Shown: positions 14,033 through 22,292, counted from the stretch's first letter. The stretch: DNA of 22,292 nucleotides from Anaerolineaceae bacterium UBA6133 (GCA_002435825.1 DIVL01000017.1:1-22292); one strand, 5' to 3'. Numbers and translations: made by a program. Notes: a model not told the origin generated them from the letters alone.

Positions 14033-15643
14033 ATGAATGAAAAAAAATTATGGTGGAAAGACGGCATCATCTACCAGATTTATCCTCGTTCCTTTCAGGA
14101 CACCAACGCGGACGGTATTGGCGACCTGACCGGCATCATCCAGCACCTCGATTACCTGCAGGAGCTCGGCATCGACGGCATCTGGCTCTCACCTATTACG
14201 CCGTCTCCCGATGTTGACTTTGGCTACGACGTTTCAGATTACCATACGATCGACCCGAAGTTTGGTAACCTGCAGGACTTTGACCGCCTGCTAAACGAGG
14301 CGCATAAGCGTGACATCCATATCATCCTCGACCTGGTGCTCAATCATACCTCTGACCAGCACCGCTGGTTCCAGGAGTCGTGCATGTCCCGCAGCAATCC
14401 TTACCATGACTGGTATATCTGGCGGGATCCTGCTCCTGGTGGCGGTGTACCAAATAACTGGAAATCCGTGTTTGGTGGATCTGGCTGGGAGTTCGATGAG
14501 AAGCTGGGTCAATATTATTTTCACATGTTTACTAAGCAACAGCCCGACCTGAACTGGCGCAACCCCGATGTGCGCGCTACCATGCTGGACATCTTCCGCT
14601 ATTGGCTGGATAAGGGTGTGGATGGCTTCAGGTTGGACGTTTTCAACTGCTGGTACAAGGACGCTGACCTGCGCGATAACCCCAGGCTACCTGGACTTCA
14701 TCGCCGTGCCTTCGAAAGTTACGATCACATTTATGATGTCTCCCAACCCGAATTGGTCCCTGCCCTTCAGGATATCCGCAAGATTCTGGATGCTTATCCG
14801 GATCGCTATGTGGTCGGCGAAACCTTCCTGGCAGATTCTGCCCATGCCCGCACTTATGTTGGTGACGACCGCCTGCATGCGGCCTTCGATTATGCCTATG
14901 CGAACTCACCCTTTAGCGCCAAAGCCTTCGGCAAGGCGATCCAGTATTGGGACAGCCTGCATGGAGACCAAGCCTGGCCAAATTACTTTCTCAACAATCA
15001 CGACACCCCCCGATCCTCCACCCGCTATGCCGGACCCAACGACGATGCGAGGTTGAAGTTGTTGGCTGCCATGCACCTGACAGTGCGCGGAACTCCCTAC
15101 CTTTATTATGGTGAGGAAATCGGCATGCGCGATATTTCACTTTCCCGTTGGCAGATCCAGGACCCCGTTGGCAAACGCTATTGGCCGTTCAATAAAGGGC
15201 GCGACGGCTGCCGTTCACCGATGCAGTGGGACGCACACCCCTTTGCCGGCTTCAGCACCACTGAGCCCTGGCTGCCCGTCCATCCCAACTTCAAGGTCCG
15301 CAACGTTGCCAACCAGGCATCCACCCCTGCGTCGCTGCTCAACTTTTATAAGAGCCTGATCGTGCTAAGGAGGGAGCATCCCGCGCTGCATGCGGGCAAT
15401 CTGAACCTGATCGACACAGGAGAGGATGCCCTGCTGGTCTACAAGCGTTTCACCCCTGAGGAGACCATGCTGGTTGTGCTCAATTTCTCGAAAAGTATAC
15501 AGAGCTTCACTCTCCCTGTAGCGGAATTCAACCGCTGGGATCTGATCTTCACAGGCAACGAACCACTCACAAGCCATATGACAGATTCAACCCTGGATCT
15601 GCCTCCTTATGGGGTAGCGATCCTGCTCTCACAAGCAGCCTGA
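14033..15643 (+). CDS. GH13 alpha-glucosidase (oligo-1,6-glucosidase type)
   Basis: The product is a cytoplasmic glycoside hydrolase family 13 enzyme of 536 residues that hydrolyses alpha-glucosidic bonds in short oligosaccharides. It opens with WWKDGIIYQIYPRSF. Conserved regions are DLVLNH (100-105), GFRLDVFN with nucleophile Asp202, VGETF with acid/base Glu263 and NNHDTPR with Asp324. QPDLNW (170-175) and GRDGCRSPMQWD are typical of alpha-glucosidases acting on isomaltose-, maltose- or sucrose-type sugars, but the exact linkage cannot be read here. Trehalose- or sucrose-active relatives are alternatives. There is no signal peptide. TGAGGAGG precedes ATG 14033. It is followed after only 10 nt by the methyltransferase-like gene. 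Confidence 0.93.
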   Translation: MNEKKLWWKDGIIYQIYPRSFQDTNADGIGDLTGIIQHLDYLQELGIDGIWLSPITPSPDVDFGYDVSDYHTIDPKFGNLQDFDRLLNEAHKRDIHIILDLVLNHTSDQHRWFQESCMSRSNPYHDWYIWRDPAPGGGVPNNWKSVFGGSGWEFDEKLGQYYFHMFTKQQPDLNWRNPDVRATMLDIFRYWLDKGVDGFRLDVFNCWYKDADLRDNPRLPGLHRRAFESYDHIYDVSQPELVPALQDIRKILDAYPDRYVVGETFLADSAHARTYVGDDRLHAAFDYAYANSPFSAKAFGKAIQYWDSLHGDQAWPNYFLNNHDTPRSSTRYAGPNDDARLKLLAAMHLTVRGTPYLYYGEEIGMRDISLSRWQIQDPVGKRYWPFNKGRDGCRSPMQWDAHPFAGFSTTEPWLPVHPNFKVRNVANQASTPASLLNFYKSLIVLRREHPALHAGNLNLIDTGEDALLVYKRFTPEETMLVVLNFSKSIQSFTLPVAEFNRWDLIFTGNEPLTSHMTDSTLDLPPYGVAILLSQAA

Positions 15644-15653
15644 GGAGGTAATA

Positions 15654-17939
15654 ATGCCCGGCAGCACCGCCCTGACTGACCTGGCTGCCCCGTACGTCAA
15701 CGGGTCTTCACCGGCTGACCAACCTCAGACAGGACTGCCGCTGGATCGCTTTCTGCCTCCGTATTATCCAGGTTCGATGACTGGCTGGCTGCAGCGCTTT
15801 GCCCCACCGGGCAGCCTCGTGTTGGACCCATTCGGACAGGATCCTTTTGTCGTACTGGAGCTGGCTCGGGCTGGCTATCGGGTGGTGGTCAGCGCCAACA
15901 ATCCCATTGCCGCCCTAATCCTGGATGTGATGGCATCCGCGCCGAGCGCTGAAGAGATCAGTGAAGCCGTCCGCGTCTTGGCAGGGATCCGCTCAGCGGA
16001 AGGTTTACTGCTCGAGGACCAGATCAACGCTTATTACTACTTCGACTGCCCCAACCCGGATTGCCAGCAACTCGACGAAAAACCAAAATTGCAGGTTGAT
16101 TACCTGGTCTGGGCAGAAAACGCAACTGAGCCAGAACTTGCCTTTGGCAGCTGCCCGCGCTGCGGTAAACAAGCAGAGTACCAGCTGACTCCTGAGATGC
16201 TTGCCAGCAAAGAGCCCCTGCCCCCGCTTAGCGTGCTCAAAGCACGCTTACTTGAGCTGTCCGCCAACCCAGGCGACCCACTGCGCGAGTTGATGGCGGA
16301 AGTGATCGCCTTTTATCCCCACCGCAGCCTGGCATCCCTGCAGGCGATGCTGAGCCGCATCGACAACCCCGTCTTCACTCCGCGACAACGTATGCTCCTC
16401 AGAGCGCTCATCCTGACCACTGCCGACCGGGTCAACCAACTCTGGACGCATCCAGGCGGTCGCAGCCGTCCGCGCCAGCTCTTGCGTCCCCCTCTTTTCC
16501 AGGAACAAAACCCATGGCAAGCCTTGCTGGCGTCGCAAAAGGTATGGAGTAAAACCGAGCAGGCAGTTCCGCTGCGCGAGTGGCCAGCTCAACCCCCTCA
16601 GCTGGGTGGCATCAGCCTGTTCCGCGGACGCTTGCGTGAACTGGACCCCCCACTCACGCCTGGTCAGGTTGACGTGGTCATTACCTCTCTTCCCCGCCGC
16701 AATCAGGCCTGGTGGAATCTGAGCGGGCTCTGGAGCAGTTGGCTGTGGGGGCGGGAAGGCAGCGCCACTCTGCGCAACAGCCTGCTCAAACAGCGCTACG
16801 ACTGGACCTGGCATTCTACCGCCCTGCAAAAAGTGCTGGTACAGCTCGGTAAACTCCTGCAGCCAGACGTGCCTGTGCTGCTGCAGGTGACCGAGCTTGA
16901 TCCCATGTTCACCATGGCGGGTCTTCTCGCAGCCCAAAACGCGGGTCTGGCACTGCATCAAATGGCAGCCAATGGCGAAATGAACGTCCTGCAGACTGCC
17001 TGGCACTTCGATCGCCCCAGCCGAAAAGCTGCCCAGAGTGTTTCATTTTCGCAGGCAGTCAAAAGCGCAGGCGTGCAGTTCTTGCGGCGCTATGGCGAGC
17101 CAACAACTTACCTGCGCCTGTTCTGTGCCCTGATCGTTTCACTGCTCTCGGAGGGACTGTTGGAAGGGCGGCCTGGTCCAAACGATACCCTGAACGACCT
17201 GCAGGAAGAGATCGACACGACTTTGATGCATCCGGGTCTCTTCTCGCGCTTCAACCCGGGCATCTCAGCCGATTCGGGCTTATACTGGCTGGTTGATGCC
17301 AGCGGTACTGCCCCAACCGCCGCGGACCGCGCCGAAAGAGCCATCCTGAACGCGCTCCAAAACCAACCTCTGCTTGCTACGAAGGATGCCCTGGCAGCTG
17401 TCAACCTGAAACTTCCTGGTCTCCAGGATGTTGAAATGGAACTGGTGCAAGCCATCCTCGAGTCCTATGCCGATCCAACACCCGATTACAAAGCCTGGTC
17501 TTTGCGATTATCTGAAACCACCAGAGAGCGCGAAAAGGACCTGAAAACCATCTTCGAATTGATCGAATCCCTGGCAAACCGCATGCGCATGCCGCGCGAG
17601 AAAAAAACCGATTCAATTACCTGGCTTGGGCTGAACGGCTCGCCGGAATTCAGCTTCTTCCCGATCATCACCACCGAGTTTTCGGAGCTGCTCATCCGTC
17701 ACCAGGATCTGCCAGGCAAAAAGCTGATTGTGCTCCCGGGCAGCCGCGCAAACCTGGCCGCCTTCAAACTGCGGCGCGACCCGCATCTGCAGTCACTCAA
17801 AACGGAAAACTGGAGCATCGTTAAGTATCGCCAGCTGCGCAATTTGAATGACAATCCCCTTCTCACCCGGGAATTGTTTGCCTCTCAGATCACCGGTGAC
17901 CCGCCCGAGTACCGCTCGTCTCAATTGGCACTGTTTTAA
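15654..17939 (+). CDS. zinc-ribbon DNA-methyltransferase-like protein, catalytic motif degenerate
   Basis: The 761-residue protein has the layout of large adenine/cytosine-N4 DNA methyltransferases related to DUF1156. A motif-I-like SLVLDPFGQDPFVVLELARAGYRVVV lies at 54-79. A zinc-ribbon-like pair, Cys132/Cys137 and Cys167/Cys170, is inserted after it. A motif-IV-like VDVVITSLPRRNQAWW lies at 339-354, followed by an LSGLWSSWLW segment. The DPPY-type catalytic tetrad is replaced by SLPR, and the glycines of motif I are partly lost, so DNA methylation is unlikely. The C-terminal 150 residues form another unrecognised domain (KLIVLPGSRANLAAFKLRRDP), and the protein ends in QLALF, matching the QLxLF beta-clamp-binding peptide. 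GAGGAGGT precedes ATG 15654, 10 nt after the glucosidase stop, so the genes are probably co-transcribed. Confidence 0.75.
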   Translation: MPGSTALTDLAAPYVNGSSPADQPQTGLPLDRFLPPYYPGSMTGWLQRFAPPGSLVLDPFGQDPFVVLELARAGYRVVVSANNPIAALILDVMASAPSAEEISEAVRVLAGIRSAEGLLLEDQINAYYYFDCPNPDCQQLDEKPKLQVDYLVWAENATEPELAFGSCPRCGKQAEYQLTPEMLASKEPLPPLSVLKARLLELSANPGDPLRELMAEVIAFYPHRSLASLQAMLSRIDNPVFTPRQRMLLRALILTTADRVNQLWTHPGGRSRPRQLLRPPLFQEQNPWQALLASQKVWSKTEQAVPLREWPAQPPQLGGISLFRGRLRELDPPLTPGQVDVVITSLPRRNQAWWNLSGLWSSWLWGREGSATLRNSLLKQRYDWTWHSTALQKVLVQLGKLLQPDVPVLLQVTELDPMFTMAGLLAAQNAGLALHQMAANGEMNVLQTAWHFDRPSRKAAQSVSFSQAVKSAGVQFLRRYGEPTTYLRLFCALIVSLLSEGLLEGRPGPNDTLNDLQEEIDTTLMHPGLFSRFNPGISADSGLYWLVDASGTAPTAADRAERAILNALQNQPLLATKDALAAVNLKLPGLQDVEMELVQAILESYADPTPDYKAWSLRLSETTREREKDLKTIFELIESLANRMRMPREKKTDSITWLGLNGSPEFSFFPIITTEFSELLIRHQDLPGKKLIVLPGSRANLAAFKLRRDPHLQSLKTENWSIVKYRQLRNLNDNPLLTRELFASQITGDPPEYRSSQLALF

Positions 17940-17964
17940 TTATTCACTGCTATCCAAAAGCAAG

Positions 17965-18054
17965 TCGTAGGGCGAGCTTGAGGGCACCGCAGGCAATATG
18001 ATGGAAGAACGTGTCGTGCCCTCAATCCGCCGCTGAATGTGATCTGAGTGGCAA
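17965..18054 (+). repeat. 90-bp intergenic repeat, copy 1
   Basis: This segment is almost identical to 18098-18187, with about four substitutions at an offset of 133 bp. It contains a perfect 10-bp inverted repeat, TTGAGGGCAC (17978-17987) with GTGCCCTCAA (18016-18025). It has no coding potential beyond frames created by the repeat itself. The stem could fold in the 3' end of the methyltransferase-like mRNA, but no T-run follows. Confidence 0.9.
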
Positions 18055-18097
18055 GATTTGTTTTTTGTGAAAAACCAATAACTCTGCACACGGTTTA

Positions 18098-18187
18098 TCG
18101 TAGGGCGAGCTTGAGGGCACCACGGGCGATATGATGGAAGAACGTGTCGTGCCCTCAATCCGCCGCTGAATGTGATCTGAGTGGCAA
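18098..18187 (+). repeat. 90-bp intergenic repeat, copy 2
   Basis: This is the second tandem-spaced copy of the block at 17965-18054, with the same internal 10-bp inverted repeat. The 43 bp between the copies is unrelated AT-rich sequence. Confidence 0.9.
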
Positions 18188-18195
18188 CGCTCCTG

Positions 18196-18374
18196 TTCGT
18201 GCCGGTCTCCAGACCGCGTACGTGAACCGACCGAAGGTCTCCAATTGATTTTGGACGCCTTTGGCGAGATACTGTACCCGGGCAGGAGCCCGGCACAATC
18301 GTGTGTTGAACGGCAGATCGCCACGCTACGCTCGCGATGACGAGCGGTGCGTCACTGCGAGCCCCGGTTCAATC
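18196..18374. repeat. cluster of short palindromic repeats
   Basis: Several nested inverted repeats are packed here: GTGCCGG (18199-18205) with CCGGCAC (18290-18296), GGTCT/AGACC (18204-18215), CCGGGC/GCCCGG (18278-18293), ATCGC/GCGAT (18317-18338) and GTTGAAC with GTTCAAT flanking 18305-18373. The segment with CGCTACGCTCGCGATGACG resembles the REP/MITE-like sequence dispersed in many bacterial genomes. I see no gene. The remainder to 18520 appears empty. Confidence 0.6.
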
Positions 18375-18520
18375 GACAAAGCTAACATACAAGTATGGAA
18401 GGGGCGCGGCAGTCTGCTCTTAAGATTTGTCAAAGTGGGTTTAAAGTTATATTGTGGACTGGCATTCCACGACACCTCGAATTTCAACTTAATTTCACGC
18501 CATCTTACGTTAGGAATTAC

Positions 18521-18551
18521 AAAGTCAGGTTCCGCTTTGGAACCCGACTTT
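18521..18551 (-). terminator. hairpin downstream of the PBP1A gene
   Basis: AAAGTCAGGTTCC (18521-18533) and GGAACCCGACTTT (18539-18551) form a 13-bp stem with a single mismatch and a 5-nt loop, 10 nt beyond the stop. On - the T-run is poor (only TTTG), so it may be a weak terminator or an mRNA 3'-end stabiliser. Confidence 0.6.
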
Positions 18552-18560
18552 CATTTACGC

Positions 18561-21500
18561 TTAAGGTGTGCCTTCCGTTGGGATAGGCTCATCCGGCGGG
18601 GCTGTTGGCGTCGGCGTCTCCGTCGGCACTAAAGTGGGAGTAGGTGTCACTGTCGGGGTCTCGGTTGGCGTAGGCGTGGGGGTAGGCGTCGGAGTTGGCA
18701 GTGTAAAGCGCACTGTGTACTTTTTCTGCACCTCGGTGTTTTGAGTGCTGTGCAGGGTCACGCGCAGCGTGATCGTCTTTCCATCCAGTTCACTGACATC
18801 CCATTCCGTCAACACCCCCGCGCTGCGCATCGGGGTCGTGATCCAATCCTCCTGCAGCGCGTTCCACTGGGTTGGGTTCTCCCCTTCTCCCCAGTGCAGT
18901 TTGTACTGCTTGAAGTTTGCAGTCGCGTCCACCACGCCAACCACCTTGAACGGGTTCTCAGTGATCGCGTTTTGCAGACCCATCAGGTCAATAATTGGGC
19001 GTGGGTCATCCAGCCTGCATTCCCTTTCTGGTTTGATCACCAGCGGATCAGGGAAGCCGTAGTTATCCGCCCAGGCTCTGCCAGCATCCGTCTTGAGCCA
19101 TTTGATGGCGTCCTTGTCTTCCACGTTGATCGTCAGGGCTTCTTTGGTGAACTCGGAACAAGCCGGGGAAGCCTGCAGTCCGGTCCAGGAGTCGATCATG
19201 CTCTTTACCCAGAGGTCTTCTTCCTTCGGCAGTGGACCCTGGTCCGAGGCAAAGACTTCCGTACGCTGGCTGGGGCAATACTCGCTTGGCACAGTCCCCG
19301 AGACAGAGCAGACTGTCATATCCACCACGTCTGAAGGTCGGGCGAAAGCTGTCGCGCTGCCGCCGCGAAGCTGTTGGATACCGGTCTGCATGATGTTCGC
19401 CCAGATGGGCGCGGCACCGCTGACGCCAGAGGTGTTGACCATGGGCGTGTAGTCCGCGTTCCCCACCCATACCCCAATCACCAGGTCCGGGGTATAACCG
19501 ACAGTCCAGTTGTCGCGGTAATCGTTGGTGGTTCCGGTTTTCACCGCCGCCTGGAAAGGCAGAGCCAGCACAGAGTTGGTGCCAAACATCGGCGCGCGGG
19601 CATTGTTATCAGACAATATCGAAGAAAGCAAGTAAGCGTGCGCTGCCCGAACCACCTGTTCTCCATTAGTCGGGACGTATTCATAGACCACATTACCCTT
19701 GTGATCGATCACTTTGCTAATTGCCACTGGCGAGACTTTGCGCCCTTCGTTTGCCAGCACCTGGAAAGCGCCCGTGAGCTCGAGCAGGCTCACCTCACCA
19801 CCTCCCAGGGTTAGTGAGAGCCCATAATCGGGGCGGTTCAGGCTGGTGATCCCCAAACGGCGTGCCAGGTTGATGAAGCCATCCGGGTTGGGCGTGGTTG
19901 GATCATCGTAGATGCCCACATACTCGAGCGTTTTCACAGCCGGGATGTTATAGGAGTTCGCCAGCGCATCCCGCACGGTTTCCGGACCGTGGAAGCGGCC
20001 GTCGTAATTGACCGGTTCATAGCGGGGGTTGGTATCGTTGGGGTCGCCGGAAGGCGCGAAGCTCGCCGGCACGTCCCAAATGAGTGTGCCCGGGGTCCAA
20101 TCTTTCTCAAAAGCCGCCAGGTAGGTGAGCGGTTTAATGGCAGAACCTGGCTGGCGTGTCTGGGTCAGCGCCATATTGACCTGCCCGCTGATTTCGGCGT
20201 TATGGAAGTCGGCTGAGCCCACCATCGAGAGGATCTCGCCAGTTTTGGGGTCCATCGCGATCACCGCGCCGTTGGTGGCATTGTTTTCCGTCATCAAGGC
20301 AAGCTGGTTCCGGACTGCCTCTTCGGCTTGTTGCTGCAGGTTCGGGTCAAGGGTTGTGTAGATCGTAAAGCCGGAGCGGTAGATGGTCTGCGAGTCAAAC
20401 TGCGACTCGAGCAAAGACTGAATGAACACCACCCAATGGGGAAACCGCATCACAAAATCCTGCTTGGTGAACTCGTAGGCTTCCAAAGTATTGGCAGCCT
20501 CAAGCGTCTGCATGGCGTCCAGGCAGACAGGTGCAAGTTGTTCCCCGATGTGGATGCAGCCTTTTTCATTGCTGAGTTGATACATCAGCAAAAGCACGGT
20601 TTTGTTCCGGTTGAGCGTGACCTCGCGGTTGTTATAAATATCGTATTCAGCCGGCGTTTGCGGCAGACCCGCCAGGAATGAGGATTGCCAGAGAGTCAAA
20701 TCCGCGGCAGTGGTATTGAAGTAAATTTCCGCGGCGGCTTCAATGCCGTAGGCAAAATTGCCGTAGAAAATTTCGTTAAGATAAAGTTCCAGCACCTGTT
20801 CCTTAGTATATCGGCGTGTGATCTCTGCCGCGAGGATGATCTCGCGTGCTTTACGTTCGTAGGATTGCTCAAAGCGTTCGTCGGGCAGCAGCAGCATGCG
20901 CGCCAGCTGTTGGGTGATGGTGGACGCGCCCGAGACGATTTCGCCGGAAGTGTAGTTGGTGTAGAGCGCGCGCGTCAGCGCCACGAGATCGAAACCGGGG
21001 TGGTTGTAATATTCCTTATCCTCGGTGGCGATCGTCGCGGCGATCAGGTAAGGTGAGATGCGTTCAAGCGGCACATAGGTGCGCTTGCCAGCGTTTGGAT
21101 CCACGATCTCGTACAGAATGTTGCCGTTGCGGTCGAGGATGCGCGTGGTTTCAAACTGCGAAGCGCGATTTTGCAGCTCGTCCACCGCCGGCAGAGTTTT
21201 GGCGATGTCAAAGTACTTATAGATCGCGAAAGCTGCCACGCCCATCATGACCAGCAAAAAGACTATCGCTCCTATCAGCAGAGTCTTTCCAAAACAACCG
21301 CTTTTCTTACCGCCCTTTGCGGGCTTCGGTTTCTTTGGTTTTTTTCCGTTGCTGCCAGCGACGGGGACGGGCTTGCCTTGCCCATTGACCTTTTTGGGCT
21401 GGGTGTGCGAGGTCACCACGGGCTGCGTGCCTTCCTTGGCCTGATCGATGTTGGTGGCAAAAACCGTGGCTGCCAACACTGTAGCGTGTGGGTCAACCAC

Positions 21501-22016
21501 CTCCACCATTTCAGGCAGCGGTTCAGCTTGGGGCTCAACAGCCTGGGGTAGGTTTTCTGGCTGGGGAGGGATGGTCGGGATATCGTCTGAATTACGGATA
21601 GATTCAGGTTGCCCTGATTCCATCACCGTCTGCCATGGTTCACTCTGCGTTTTTGGATCCACAGCCCAGTGCCCGGTGGTAAAGTCCGTTATTTCTTCAA
21701 CTTCCCAATCGGGTTCCGGGGAATCATCGATCTCTTCAAATCCAACCAGTTCTGTGAAGTGGTTCGAGTCCTGCAGCGTTTCTGGCGCGGGCTCAGGGGC
21801 TGGCTCGGGGGCGGGGACTGCCTCGGAATCTGCTTCTGTCGAAGATTCTCGTAGATCCTCAGCGCCGTAGCCTTCGAAGGTTTCAGATTTGCTGACCGGA
21901 TCCAGGGCGGGGGTGTATCCGGGCGTCTCTTTAAAAGCACCCAACTCCTGGTACTCCGCGGGTTTGATTTCGTTTTGTTCGTTCTCGTCCATAGCGTGGT
22001 CCGTTCTGTTGTCCAT
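18561..22016 (-). CDS. class A penicillin-binding protein (PBP1A-type glycosyltransferase/transpeptidase)
   Basis: This bifunctional enzyme polymerises and cross-links peptidoglycan at the outer face of the membrane. It has 1151 residues. Residues 1-240 form a long acidic, Pro/Glu-rich cytoplasmic region ending in a Lys/Pro/Gly stretch. One membrane helix follows at about 244-267. The GT51 domain has EDKEYYNHPGFD with Glu332, GASTITQQLAR (363-373) and LYLNEIFYGN (411-420). The transpeptidase has SAIK with Ser625, SYN (688-690) and KTG (826-828). After about residue 1000 an Ig-like beta domain and a Thr/Pro-repeat tail (about 1105-1151) end the protein. The N-terminal region and tail make it far longer than the usual 650-850 residues. 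ATG 22016 is chosen, though its ribosome-binding site is poor and ATG 21992 is possible. It stands alone. Confidence 0.95.
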   Translation of the reverse strand: MDNRTDHAMDENEQNEIKPAEYQELGAFKETPGYTPALDPVSKSETFEGYGAEDLRESSTEADSEAVPAPEPAPEPAPETLQDSNHFTELVGFEEIDDSPEPDWEVEEITDFTTGHWAVDPKTQSEPWQTVMESGQPESIRNSDDIPTIPPQPENLPQAVEPQAEPLPEMVEVVDPHATVLAATVFATNIDQAKEGTQPVVTSHTQPKKVNGQGKPVPVAGSNGKKPKKPKPAKGGKKSGCFGKTLLIGAIVFLLVMMGVAAFAIYKYFDIAKTLPAVDELQNRASQFETTRILDRNGNILYEIVDPNAGKRTYVPLERISPYLIAATIATEDKEYYNHPGFDLVALTRALYTNYTSGEIVSGASTITQQLARMLLLPDERFEQSYERKAREIILAAEITRRYTKEQVLELYLNEIFYGNFAYGIEAAAEIYFNTTAADLTLWQSSFLAGLPQTPAEYDIYNNREVTLNRNKTVLLLMYQLSNEKGCIHIGEQLAPVCLDAMQTLEAANTLEAYEFTKQDFVMRFPHWVVFIQSLLESQFDSQTIYRSGFTIYTTLDPNLQQQAEEAVRNQLALMTENNATNGAVIAMDPKTGEILSMVGSADFHNAEISGQVNMALTQTRQPGSAIKPLTYLAAFEKDWTPGTLIWDVPASFAPSGDPNDTNPRYEPVNYDGRFHGPETVRDALANSYNIPAVKTLEYVGIYDDPTTPNPDGFINLARRLGITSLNRPDYGLSLTLGGGEVSLLELTGAFQVLANEGRKVSPVAISKVIDHKGNVVYEYVPTNGEQVVRAAHAYLLSSILSDNNARAPMFGTNSVLALPFQAAVKTGTTNDYRDNWTVGYTPDLVIGVWVGNADYTPMVNTSGVSGAAPIWANIMQTGIQQLRGGSATAFARPSDVVDMTVCSVSGTVPSEYCPSQRTEVFASDQGPLPKEEDLWVKSMIDSWTGLQASPACSEFTKEALTINVEDKDAIKWLKTDAGRAWADNYGFPDPLVIKPERECRLDDPRPIIDLMGLQNAITENPFKVVGVVDATANFKQYKLHWGEGENPTQWNALQEDWITTPMRSAGVLTEWDVSELDGKTITLRVTLHSTQNTEVQKKYTVRFTLPTPTPTPTPTPTETPTVTPTPTLVPTETPTPTAPPDEPIPTEGTP

Positions 22017-22030
22017 AGTCCCATTTTAAC

Positions 22031-22060
22031 ATAAGCTGAAAACGTTACGATGCGTGTCAA
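22031..22060 (-). promoter_or_regulatory. possible PBP1A promoter
   Basis: On - a perfect TTGACA (22060-22055) lies about 40 nt upstream of the ATG. The best -10 at 17-18 bp spacing is GCTTAT (22036-22031), which is poor. A better A/T-rich TATGTTAAAAT block sits a few bases further down at a non-standard distance. Confidence 0.3.
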
Positions 22061-22086
22061 AGTTCCCGTTTAGAAGGCGAAAGTTT

Positions 22087-22292
22087 GTAGGCCGGATTGC
22101 CTGAGCGTAGTTCGTAGGCCGGATTACAGGCTTGCTGTGTAGGGTCGACGGCCGTGCAAAGCCTCCCCTTGCGGGATGCCTCGACCGATGAACCCCCTCC
22201 ACCGGGATCGCTGTGTGGATAATCCAATTCGTAGGCCGGATTCCTCTCTTGAATCCGGCTTCTTACATCCACGCACTATTGCCGGATTGAAC
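22087..22292. repeat. interspersed GTAGGCCGGATT repeats
   Basis: GTAGGCCGGATT occurs three times (22087-22098, 22114-22125, 22231-22242), and a further GCCGGATT starts at 22281. The third copy forms a hairpin with an inverted copy: GCCGGATTC (22235-22243) with GAATCCGGC (22251-22259) over a 7-nt loop. No gene is apparent, and the cluster runs off the window edge. Confidence 0.75.

Noticed and set aside
16248..17006. 252-codon - strand frame
   Set aside because: Lies wholly opposite the methyltransferase-like gene, which has the better start, domain structure and operon position.
15654..17939. Active restriction-modification methyltransferase
   Set aside because: The catalytic DPPY-type motif reads SLPR, and no restriction endonuclease gene is adjacent.
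17940..18324. Two - strand frames of about 100-118 codons
   Set aside because: Their peptides repeat themselves because the frames run through the two 90-bp repeats. No start signal or family is evident.
18600..18700. Short tandem repeat array (possible CRISPR or minisatellite)
   Set aside because: It is the coding sequence of the Thr/Pro-rich tail of PBP1A, with codon-scale repetition and no spacers.
22057..22272. 71-codon - strand frame near the right edge
   Set aside because: Its peptide carries repeated NPAYEL units that simply translate the GTAGGCCGGATT repeats.

Overview
The window looks like a chromosomal segment of an Anaerolineae-type Chloroflexota bacterium. This is inferred from protein style rather than from a marker gene: Thr/Pro-rich tails and linkers on exported proteins (the PBP1A C-terminus and a lipoprotein), a double-length ThyX protein, and a zinc-ribbon DNA-methyltransferase-like protein of a kind I associate with this group. 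Base composition is balanced to slightly GC-rich. I see no rRNA, tRNA, CRISPR array, transposase or phage gene.

Layout. Positions 1-492 are non-coding and repeat-bearing, with an 83-bp direct repeat and two hairpins. Positions 493-2142 (+) hold a helical-repeat protein, possibly translated from a leaderless mRNA, and a C39-like cysteine-peptidase lipoprotein, closed by a bidirectional terminator. Positions 2204-3599 (-) hold an unrecognised 254-residue protein and a small lipoprotein. Positions 3695-12662 (-) are a long housekeeping run in the order nusA, ylxR/rnpM, infB, rbfA, nrnA, truB, ribF and a tandem-domain thyX-like gene. It combines transcription-elongation control, translation initiation, 30S maturation, nanoRNA turnover, tRNA pseudouridylation and FMN/FAD synthesis. 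Several genes overlap by 8-11 nt. rimP is not upstream of nusA and no L7Ae-type (ylxQ) gene is present. nusA has its own promoter and a short leader with an intrinsic-terminator-like hairpin.

Positions 12720-14032 look like a decayed sugar-PTS locus. One intact EIIA(Glc)-type gene lies between a frameshifted EIIB remnant and a 31-codon ORF with a good ribosome-binding site. Next to it are a 124-bp segment bounded by a perfect 15-bp inverted repeat and the 3' end of a UPF0303-like gene. Positions 14033-17939 (+) are a two-gene unit: a GH13 alpha-glucosidase and a 761-residue methyltransferase-like protein whose catalytic motif is degenerate and whose last residues match a beta-clamp-binding peptide. 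Positions 17940-18560 are a repeat cluster between convergent genes. Positions 18561-22016 (-) encode a large class A penicillin-binding protein. The right edge holds another short interspersed repeat family.

Points most worth a second look are the methyltransferase-like protein with the C-terminal QLALF, the nusA leader, the ribF/tandem-ThyX overlap, the PTS graveyard with its inverted-repeat element, and the leaderless start at 493.
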